From NCBI GenBank assembly GCA_025612245.1, contig JAAXKQ010000009.1, forward strand, positions 62,001 through 126,000: DNA of 64,000 bases, read 5' to 3'. The notes under the pieces are model-generated. The model did not search any database, had not been told where the DNA came from, and saw nothing but the letters and a program-made list of their open reading frames with translations. The DNA comes from Ignavibacteria bacterium. GTDB lineage: Bacteria > Bacteroidota > Ignavibacteria > Ignavibacteriales > SURF-24. The first letter of the stretch is position 1; each line of letters starts with the position of its first letter. Both the position numbers and the translations under genes were made by a program. This document shows, one piece after another, positions 18,099 through 24,754 of this stretch.

Positions 18099-18656
18099 AT
18101 GACTCTTAATCCATGGCACGACGTAAACCTGGGAGATCACGCACCGCAGTTTGTGAGGAGCATTATAGAAATTCCGATGGGCTCAAAAGGCAAATATGAG
18201 CTTGACAAGGAAAGCGGACTCTTAAGGCTGGACCGCGTATTATTCTCTTCGGTTCATTATCCGGCAAACTACGGCTTTATTCCGCAGACATACTGCGACG
18301 ACAGGGACCCCCTGGATATTTTAGTCATCTGCTCGATTGAGGTAGATCCTATGTGCATAGTTGACGCAAAGGTAATTGGTGTTATGCACATGATGGATGA
18401 GAACGAAAGGGATGATAAGATTATTGCTGTTGCAAAAAACGACATGTCCGTTAACTATATTAACGATATATCCGAACTTCCGCCCCACACTGTCGTTGAG
18501 CTAAGGCGGTTCTTTGAGGACTACAAGAAAAACGAGCACAAGAATGTGGTCGTGGAACATTTTTACGGGAAAGAGGAAGCATACAGGGTCATAAACGAAG
18601 GCATCAGTCTTTATAACCGCACATACGGAGAACTCCACGGTAAAGAAAAATTCTAG
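18099..18656 (+). CDS. ppa: Inorganic pyrophosphatase (class I)
   Basis: The protein hydrolyses pyrophosphate to phosphate in the cytoplasm, pulling biosynthetic reactions forward. The family signature is seen at residues 68-73 (DRDPLD), with earlier FVRSIIEIPMGSKGKYELD and HYPANYGFIP blocks. Length 185 is typical of class I soluble enzymes. It is monocistronic, flanked by the divergent receptor operon upstream and its own terminator downstream. Confidence 0.96.
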   Translation: MTLNPWHDVNLGDHAPQFVRSIIEIPMGSKGKYELDKESGLLRLDRVLFSSVHYPANYGFIPQTYCDDRDPLDILVICSIEVDPMCIVDAKVIGVMHMMDENERDDKIIAVAKNDMSVNYINDISELPPHTVVELRRFFEDYKKNEHKNVVVEHFYGKEEAYRVINEGISLYNRTYGELHGKEKF

Positions 18657-18681
18657 CGCCGGCGGCTTTGAAGGGTAAAGG

Positions 18682-18717
18682 AAGGCAGAGAAGATGGTAG
18701 TTTTCTCTGCCTTTTTT
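18682..18717 (+). terminator. Rho-independent terminator of ppa
   Basis: An 11-bp perfect stem (18682-18692 with 18703-18713) is followed by a T run, 25 bases after the ppa stop. Confidence 0.85.
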
Positions 18718-18934
18718 GTGCATGCACCAAGCTGAAAATATTGACCCCGGAAACCGGGAATTAAAAATTTTATTTGTCTGTTATTTATATTATGCGGGCT
18801 TATTCGAGGAATTTTCTGTAAAAAAAGAAAAATTCAGTAATTTTTCCGCTTCAATGAACTTTAACCGGGTAAGTATAGTTTAACCAAGTAACTTTTAATC
18901 AACAACTTTAATTTGATAACAATATGATGGTATT

Positions 18935-19597
18935 ATGATAAGCGAAGTAATTTTTTTAGAGTATCTTTCATGTCTGCTGGAGGGAGACAAACCAAAGTGT
19001 TCTGCCATAGTAGCTCACCTTATAGAAAATAAGGTAGATCCCAAGGAATTATACGAGAGACTTTTTCAGCGTTCCCTAGAGCGCGTAGGCAAGCTCTGGG
19101 AGGCTAACAAGATCTGCGGTGCCACTGAACACATGGCCACCACGATCACCGAATGTCTGATGAGTTATACATACCCGGTAGTTTCGGCACCGGAAAAGAT
19201 AGGTAAAAAAGTTATTGTAGCTTGCGTTCCCAAGGAGTTTCACCAGATTGGCGCCAAAATGGTAGCCGACGTTTTTGAACTCTACGGCTGGGAGGCATAC
19301 AGCCTGGGAGCAAATACCAAAGAATCTGAACTGTTCAAGCTCATAAAAGAAAAACAGCCCGACCTATTGGCTTTGTCCATGAGCCTGTACCTGAACGTCG
19401 TAAGGCTGACGGAATTAATTGAAAGTGTAAAGAAGGAGTTTCCTGACCTTGAAATTATTGTCGGGGGGCAGGCTTTCAAGGAAAACAGTCCCGAATTTTT
19501 GGGACAGTATTTCAACGTAAAATATGTCTCTTCGCTAAAGGAGCTTGAGAAATTTATCAAGGAAAAGTCGAAACCAGAAAAGAAAAGCATAGCTTAA
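18935..19597 (+). CDS. Stand-alone cobalamin-binding protein with CarH-like cap motif
   Basis: The 220-residue protein contains a four-helix cap domain (about 1-85) and a Rossmann-like B12-binding domain (about 90-212). The cap has W55-x9-E65-H66, the Wx9EH motif that covers adenosylcobalamin in CarH-type photoreceptors. The B12 domain has E101-F-H103-Q-I-G106, an acidic variant of the DxHxxG lower-ligand motif, and a GGQAF loop (177-181). The usual N-terminal MerR DNA-binding domain is absent, and the residue after W55 is Glu rather than the His that ligates cobalt after light exposure in CarH. It could therefore be a sensor acting through a partner protein, or a corrinoid carrier. No methyltransferase gene is adjacent. 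Confidence 0.85.
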   Translation: MISEVIFLEYLSCLLEGDKPKCSAIVAHLIENKVDPKELYERLFQRSLERVGKLWEANKICGATEHMATTITECLMSYTYPVVSAPEKIGKKVIVACVPKEFHQIGAKMVADVFELYGWEAYSLGANTKESELFKLIKEKQPDLLALSMSLYLNVVRLTELIESVKKEFPDLEIIVGGQAFKENSPEFLGQYFNVKYVSSLKELEKFIKEKSKPEKKSIA

Positions 19598-19611
19598 AAA
19601 AGCTATGCTTT
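19584..19611 (+). other. Hairpin overlapping the stop of the B12-binding gene
   Basis: A perfect 12-bp stem (19584-19595 with 19600-19611) spans the last codons and stop of the cobalamin-protein gene. A second, unrelated-length hairpin follows 21 bases later. It may protect the 3' end or form the first half of a double terminator. Confidence 0.55.
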
Positions 19612-19632
19612 ATGAAGTACGGTAACTATTTT

Positions 19633-19671
19633 AAGCATGATTCTTTTCTTTAAGAATCATGCTTTTTTTAT
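19633..19671 (+). terminator. Rho-independent terminator after the B12-binding gene
   Basis: A perfect 13-bp stem (19633-19645 with 19652-19664) is followed by a T run. Its 3' half overlaps the end of the convergent FAD/Fe-S oxidase gene (stop at 19657-19659). Confidence 0.85.
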
Positions 19672-22515
19672 TTCAGGTTCTAAAGGTTCGCTGCACTTAT
19701 CCACGAGGTAAATGATTGATTCGTAGTTTATTCCGCTGTGGACCGAGAGGCCTATTTCGCAGGTCCTGCTCGTTGAGTAGCCGTGGTGGCAGTCTTCGGG
19801 AATTGCTTCCTTAAGGTATCTTAAGGCGGAAGCATTAAGCTCAGGGTAAGTAAAGCCCCTGTCGCCAGCCCAGCCGCAGCAGCCCACGCCGTGTGGTACA
19901 ATTACCTCCTCGGCACACAGTTCAGCTACTTTCTTCAGTTTAGCCGAAAGGCCCATTTTAGTTGAACTGCAGGTGGAATGAATTGCCACTTTCTCGTTTA
20001 TCTTTGTGAACTTAAGCCTACTGGCAAGGAATTCATCAATAAATTCCACGGGTTCATATATCTTCAATGGTTGTGCATCTTTCTGTTGCGACAGGTATTC
20101 CTTCATCCTGTAAAGGCATGGGCTCATGTCGAAAAGTACGGGAAGATTTCCGTTTTCAGAAGCCACAAGCAAAGCCTCCAGGAGCTCATTGGATTTTTTA
20201 TCTCCCTGTCTCTTAAAGCCCTTGCTGGCAAAAGCCATACCGCAGCACAGACTGCTTAGGTTCTTTGGGTAAATTACCTCATAGCCCGCCTTATTAAGCA
20301 GCGAAACCATCTTGGTCGTAAGGGATTCTTTTTCTTCACTTTCCTTTGAAAGACCCATGGTTCTATTAATGCAGCTCGGGAAGTAAACCACCTTGAGCGC
20401 CATTCCGTTCGGTTTCTGAGGCTGAATCCTGTCGGCGCCCTTGGGCATATACCTGTTCCACATCGGTATCCTGTTGCCGGAGGCTTTCCTTAGGATATCC
20501 GAAGCCCCCTGCATGAAGGTCGTCCCAAGTATGGAATGCAGACCGTGAACAATATTGAGACCCAGCTTCATTCCTGAGGTCAGTCCTCCCATTGAAGAAG
20601 AGAGCATGTCGGCAATACCGTTTGCAGTAGGAGAGGCATTTTCGCACCTGAGTTCTTTTATAAGGTTGCCCGTATTGATACCAACAGGGCAGCTCGTTGC
20701 GCAAAGCCCGTCGGTAGCACAGGTCTGGTTGCCATCATAGTCGAACTGGCTGATGAGGTTGGAAAGCCTTGCCGGATCCTGTCCCGTTTCCCTGAGGCGG
20801 GCGATCTCGCGCCAGACGACAATTCTCTGCCGGGGTGTAATGGAAAGAGCTGCCGAAGGGCAGTTGACCTCGCAAAACCCGCATTCGATGCATTTATCCA
20901 CTATGGAATTTGCAGCCGGAAGAGGCTTGAGGTTTTTAATGTGTGCATGGGAATCGTCGTTTAATATCACTCCCGGGTTAATGATATTATCCGGGTCGAA
21001 GATATGTTTAATTTCCTGCATGAGTCTGAAGGCTTCCTTACCCCATTCAAGCTCTACAAAAGGCGCCATGTTGCGTCCTGTGCCGTGTTCAGCCTTTAAG
21101 GAACCGTCGTACTTCTTAACGACCATGTTTGTTACGTCGTCTATGAAGTTTTTATAGCGGTTTATTTCCGCCTCGGTGGCAAAATCCTGCTTAAAGACAA
21201 AATGCAGGTTTCCTTCAAGTGCGTGGCCGAATATGATGGCGTCATAGTATCCATGCTTCTTAAAGAGTTCCTGCAGGTCGCCGGTTGCTTCGGCGAGGCG
21301 CTTGATGGGAAAGCAGACATCTTCAATAATTACAGAAGTTCCGATTTTTCTCATTGCTCCTACAGAAGGGAACAGGCCGTTTCTAATGTCCCATAGCCTC
21401 TTAAATTCTATCTCATCCTGTGTAAATTCAATCGGCATTACTTTGGGAAGATCCTTTAGGGCATCTGTAATTTCAGAAATCTGCTGCAAGAGTGACTGCT
21501 GGTCTTCGGCTCGTGTATCGACAAGAATTGAAGCCACTTCAGGAGCAAGTGTCTTGAGATAAGAAGGCATTCCTTCCTTATCCTCTACCGAGCGCAGGGC
21601 GGCCCTATCCATTAGTTCCACGGCAGAGACCTTATGAGTCTTCAGGATTTCCACGGCTTTGCAGGCAGAGACTGCGTCCGGGAAAAGCATGAGGGAGGTA
21701 GCCTTATTGCTGAATTCGGGGACGGTATAATAGTTTACCTCTGAAATAAAACCGAGGGTTCCCTCGGAACCGATCATTAAGTGCTGAATTATCTCTATCG
21801 GGTCGTCAAAATCCACCAGCGCATTCAGGCTGTAACCTGTGGTATTTTTCATCTTGAACTTTCTTTTGATGCGCTCAGAGAGTTCCTCATTTCCTTTTAC
21901 TTTTTTAGAAAGGGCGCAGACCTCAGATATCATCTGTGTGTGTGTCTCTGAAAAACTTTTCCTGCTTTCGGGGTCATTTGTATCTAAAAGCGAGCCGTCC
22001 TGGAAAATGATTTTCATCCCGGCCAGTGTCCTGTAGCTGTTCTGTGAAGTGCCACAGCACATACCGCTTGCGTTATTGGCTGCAATGCCGCCGATCATGG
22101 CAGAATTAATGGAGCCCGGGTCGGGTCCGATCTTTCTTTTGTAGGGTGCAAGAAAAACATTTGCGTGTGCGCCGACAATTCCCACCTGCAGCCTGATCTC
22201 CGAGGCGTCATGATTGATGTGGAACTTCTTCCACTTGCTGCCCAGGACCACCAGTACGGAGTCTGAGATTGACTGGCCTGAAAGGCTTGTCCCTGCGGCG
22301 CGGAATGTAACCGAAATATTAAGGCGCCTGCAGTGTTTCAATAATAAAATTACTTCTTCTTCAGATTCGACTTTTACAACCAGCTTAGGGATAAGCCTGT
22401 AAAAGCTGGCATCTGTTCCATAGGCGAGTGTTCTTAGATCATCTGAAAACATCCTCTCAGAGGGGATCTTTTCAAGAAGGAGCTTATGGAGTTCTAAATA
22501 TTTCCCGGATAACAT
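19657..22515 (-). CDS. Fused FAD-linked oxidase and Fe-S protein (D-lactate/glycolate dehydrogenase class)
   Basis: This protein fuses a GlcD-like flavin half to a GlcF-like iron-sulfur half. Visible parts are FAD-binding type 4 (FRAAGTSLSGQS), an FAD-oxidase C-terminal domain with EHGTGRN, two 4Fe-4S binding sites (CIECGFCEVNCP and CATDGLCATSCPVG) and two cysteine-rich CCG boxes (LCCGMAFASKG and CCGWAGDRGF). Such enzymes oxidise D-lactate, glycolate or other 2-hydroxy acids and pass electrons to the respiratory chain; the exact substrate is unknown. I prefer the start at 22515, where GTGAGGATTTA precedes ATG exactly as at the next upstream gene; a longer frame to 22557 lacks a ribosome-binding site. 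Confidence 0.88.
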   Translation of the reverse strand: MLSGKYLELHKLLLEKIPSERMFSDDLRTLAYGTDASFYRLIPKLVVKVESEEEVILLLKHCRRLNISVTFRAAGTSLSGQSISDSVLVVLGSKWKKFHINHDASEIRLQVGIVGAHANVFLAPYKRKIGPDPGSINSAMIGGIAANNASGMCCGTSQNSYRTLAGMKIIFQDGSLLDTNDPESRKSFSETHTQMISEVCALSKKVKGNEELSERIKRKFKMKNTTGYSLNALVDFDDPIEIIQHLMIGSEGTLGFISEVNYYTVPEFSNKATSLMLFPDAVSACKAVEILKTHKVSAVELMDRAALRSVEDKEGMPSYLKTLAPEVASILVDTRAEDQQSLLQQISEITDALKDLPKVMPIEFTQDEIEFKRLWDIRNGLFPSVGAMRKIGTSVIIEDVCFPIKRLAEATGDLQELFKKHGYYDAIIFGHALEGNLHFVFKQDFATEAEINRYKNFIDDVTNMVVKKYDGSLKAEHGTGRNMAPFVELEWGKEAFRLMQEIKHIFDPDNIINPGVILNDDSHAHIKNLKPLPAANSIVDKCIECGFCEVNCPSAALSITPRQRIVVWREIARLRETGQDPARLSNLISQFDYDGNQTCATDGLCATSCPVGINTGNLIKELRCENASPTANGIADMLSSSMGGLTSGMKLGLNIVHGLHSILGTTFMQGASDILRKASGNRIPMWNRYMPKGADRIQPQKPNGMALKVVYFPSCINRTMGLSKESEEKESLTTKMVSLLNKAGYEVIYPKNLSSLCCGMAFASKGFKRQGDKKSNELLEALLVASENGNLPVLFDMSPCLYRMKEYLSQQKDAQPLKIYEPVEFIDEFLASRLKFTKINEKVAIHSTCSSTKMGLSAKLKKVAELCAEEVIVPHGVGCCGWAGDRGFTYPELNASALRYLKEAIPEDCHHGYSTSRTCEIGLSVHSGINYESIIYLVDKCSEPLEPEIKKA

Positions 22516-22587
22516 TAAATCCTCACAAAATTTTCTTTTACTGCTCGTTCTGGCCATTTTTGCGGGCCAAAACTCAAAATTTCCCTA

Positions 22588-22603
22588 CAAAATTACAAAA
22601 ATA
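22588..22603 (-). promoter_or_regulatory. Candidate Bacteroidota-type -7 elements for the FAD/Fe-S oxidase gene
   Basis: Read on the minus strand, two adjacent boxes fit TAnnTTTG: TATTTTTG (22596-22603) and TAATTTTG (22588-22595). They lie 70-90 bases before the chosen start. No good TTG -33 box is at the expected distance, so support is limited. Confidence 0.3.
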
Positions 22604-22681
22604 TATTAAGAATATTACGCATTTTATTTAGAATTAGTTCCCCTGTAGGCTTAAAAAAGGTTAGGCAGTGTAAATGAAAGC

Positions 22682-22723
22682 GCCGGCTGGGGGAGTCTCC
22701 TGCAACGAGGAACCCCCTCCGGC
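22682..22723 (-). terminator. GC-rich hairpin downstream of the M24 peptidase gene
   Basis: Two 5-bp stems (22682-22686 with 22719-22723, and 22689-22693 with 22713-22717) with a small internal loop enclose an inner TCCT/AGGA pairing. The T tract after it on the minus strand is poor, so it is a weak terminator or another structured RNA element. Confidence 0.4.
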
Positions 22724-22762
22724 CGGGGCTAAGACCTATGAAAGCTGTCTTTGACGGAGAAC

Positions 22763-23956
22763 TTACTTAAGTATAGGGACAATTTCCTTCTGTCTTTCCT
22801 CACCCGTAGCAATTACCTCTTTGAAAGGGGAAATAAAGACGTCGATTTCACTCCTTACGCCGAAGTCACCCGTAAGGTAAATTCCGGGTTCAATGGAAAA
22901 CGAGGTTGAAGGCAGAACAAGCCTTTCATCGCGGGTTTCAAAGTTATCCATATGTGCCCCGGAGCCGTGAGTTTCAGTTGTAATGGAATGTCCCGTTCTG
23001 TGTATGAAGAAATCGCCGTACCCGGCATCCTGTATTACCTTGCGGGCTGCGTCATCGACCTCAAAGCCGCGGATTTCCCGGCCTTCCTTGAAGCGGTTTT
23101 TAACCAGGCTGAAAGCCTCATCGCGTGCCTGGGCAACTATGTTAAATATTTTGGTATACTTTTCCGGCACTTTTGAACCCATATAGCCCACCCATGTAAT
23201 GTCTGCCATTACGGATTCCGGTGTGTTCATCCTGGCCCAGAGGTCAATTAAAACGAAGTCGCCTTCCTTAATATCCTTGTGCACCTTTTCATCAGGGGCG
23301 TAGTGCGGGTTTGCGCTGTTTTCATTTACGGCAACTATGGCATCGGAGTCTGTGATCATATTTCTTTTTTTGAACTCGTCCATAATGAACTGCTGAACGT
23401 CGTACTCATTTAGCGCTGATCCAGAGGCTGTTTTTTCATTGATGAAACGGAATGCAAGTCTTACTATTTCATAGAGGGCGCTTGCTGCGGTTTTATTTTC
23501 TTCAAACTGTTCGGGCGTCCAAAGAGCCCCGAACATTGAGATCAGGTCGCCCGAACTTTTAACGTCGATATTAAAGGTCCTCAGGTACTCCAGTGTTCCG
23601 GCATCCACCTTGGATACGTAAGGAATAGCATTCATCGGGGAGTACTCCATGGCTACGGTTTTAAGTCCGGAGAGCGTGTCCCTTAAATGCCTGTCCAGGG
23701 AATCGTGGCTCGAATAGGTAAGTTTTTTGCCCGGGAGGTGATCCAGGTGGAAAGCTTCAATTCCGTTGACAATTTTGACCGGGGTTCCGCTTTTAGGAAT
23801 AAGGTAGAAGAACCTCCGTGTCAGGTGTGCTTCCGGGGAAATGTTCAGTATTTCATGGGCCAGAGAGTTTGAGCCTCTGAAGTCATAAAACAGCCACGCG
23901 TCAAAGTTCATTTTCTTTAGTATGTCCTGAACTTTTTCCAGGTCAAATTTTGCCAT
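22763..23956 (-). CDS. M24-family Xaa-Pro peptidase (aminopeptidase P-like)
   Basis: The 397-residue protein has a creatinase-type N-terminal domain (about 1-150) and a pita-bread metallopeptidase domain. The five metal ligands of the family are present: D238 (VLIDLW), D252 (MADITW), H323 (HRTGHS), E356 (SIEPGIY) and E370 (VRSEIDV). Relatives cleave the N-terminal residue before proline in the cytoplasm. The start has GTGAGGATTTA before ATG. It stands alone between the oxidase gene downstream and a divergent lipoprotein gene upstream. Confidence 0.9.
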   Translation of the reverse strand: MAKFDLEKVQDILKKMNFDAWLFYDFRGSNSLAHEILNISPEAHLTRRFFYLIPKSGTPVKIVNGIEAFHLDHLPGKKLTYSSHDSLDRHLRDTLSGLKTVAMEYSPMNAIPYVSKVDAGTLEYLRTFNIDVKSSGDLISMFGALWTPEQFEENKTAASALYEIVRLAFRFINEKTASGSALNEYDVQQFIMDEFKKRNMITDSDAIVAVNENSANPHYAPDEKVHKDIKEGDFVLIDLWARMNTPESVMADITWVGYMGSKVPEKYTKIFNIVAQARDEAFSLVKNRFKEGREIRGFEVDDAARKVIQDAGYGDFFIHRTGHSITTETHGSGAHMDNFETRDERLVLPSTSFSIEPGIYLTGDFGVRSEIDVFISPFKEVIATGEERQKEIVPILK

Positions 23957-24230
23957 TAAATCCTCACGATATTGTTAAAGTTATCTAAATATAAGAAAAA
24001 GGGAGGGGTTAATAAACATGAAGTGGCCAATAAATGAATTTCCAAGGGAAATGAATTTACGGCGGCTCAAGGAAAGCAACAATTCCCCGCGGGTAATTGA
24101 ACTCCTGCAGAGCAAAATTTTGGCACTTTGTTTTATAAAAATATTGAAGAAATTGCGGGCGGTTTTTACAGTTTTATGAACCCTTATGCTTTTTAGAACA
24201 TTATTGCCCAAAAATGATGAAAAATACAAT

Positions 24231-24734
24231 ATGAGCCTCAGAATTCCAACCAGGTTTATGGTTTTTACTTCTATGGTTTTACTTCTTCTTTCCTTTTCGT
24301 CCTGCAGCAGCTCAAAGACCGGTAAAGTCCCGGCTAAGGAGGAGGGGCAGTTTGCACGGGAAGACGCTGACTCGTCAAGGAAGCCGGACGGAGGAGCTAA
24401 GACGGTACTCAAGGAGAACAGCTCGACAATAACGGGTGAGATCATTGAGAAAAAGGAAACCGGCAAGAATGAGTTTGTGCTCACCGTCCTGGTTAAGAGC
24501 CTCACGGATGACCAGGCATACGAAAGCCTTCTTGTAAAGGGTGAAACTTACCTGATGGTGCCCGGCTTTTTGATGGAAAACGAAGAGATAAAGCCCGTAG
24601 AAAGAAACAGGAAACTTTTAGCTCTCGGGGATTTACCCATTGGGAGCACATTCAGTGCCAGGGTAAGCCTTATCGAGGGTAATAAATGCATAATTCAGGA
24701 AGTGCTGGGCACAAATCGGCCGCTTGAGAAATAA
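24231..24734 (+). CDS. Small lipoprotein, function unknown
   Basis: From the ATG at 24231 the protein has an N-terminal RIPTRF, a hydrophobic core and a lipobox LSFSSC with the lipidated Cys at residue 25. The mature part is about 140 residues, Lys/Glu-rich at first and then a small beta-rich domain (STITGEIIEKKETG, MVPGFLME, IGSTFSARVSLIEG). I do not recognise the family. The frame is open to 24186, but a start there gives a poor signal peptide. It precedes the secreted Asp-box protein by 20 bases and may be co-transcribed with it. Confidence 0.65.
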   Translation: MSLRIPTRFMVFTSMVLLLLSFSSCSSSKTGKVPAKEEGQFAREDADSSRKPDGGAKTVLKENSSTITGEIIEKKETGKNEFVLTVLVKSLTDDQAYESLLVKGETYLMVPGFLMENEEIKPVERNRKLLALGDLPIGSTFSARVSLIEGNKCIIQEVLGTNRPLEK

Positions 24735-24754
24735 CAAGAATCGGGAACAACTTT

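Noticed and set aside
23981..24505. 174-residue minus-strand frame near the lipoprotein gene
   Set aside because: It overlaps the lipoprotein on the other strand, has no clear start signal and no recognisable motif.
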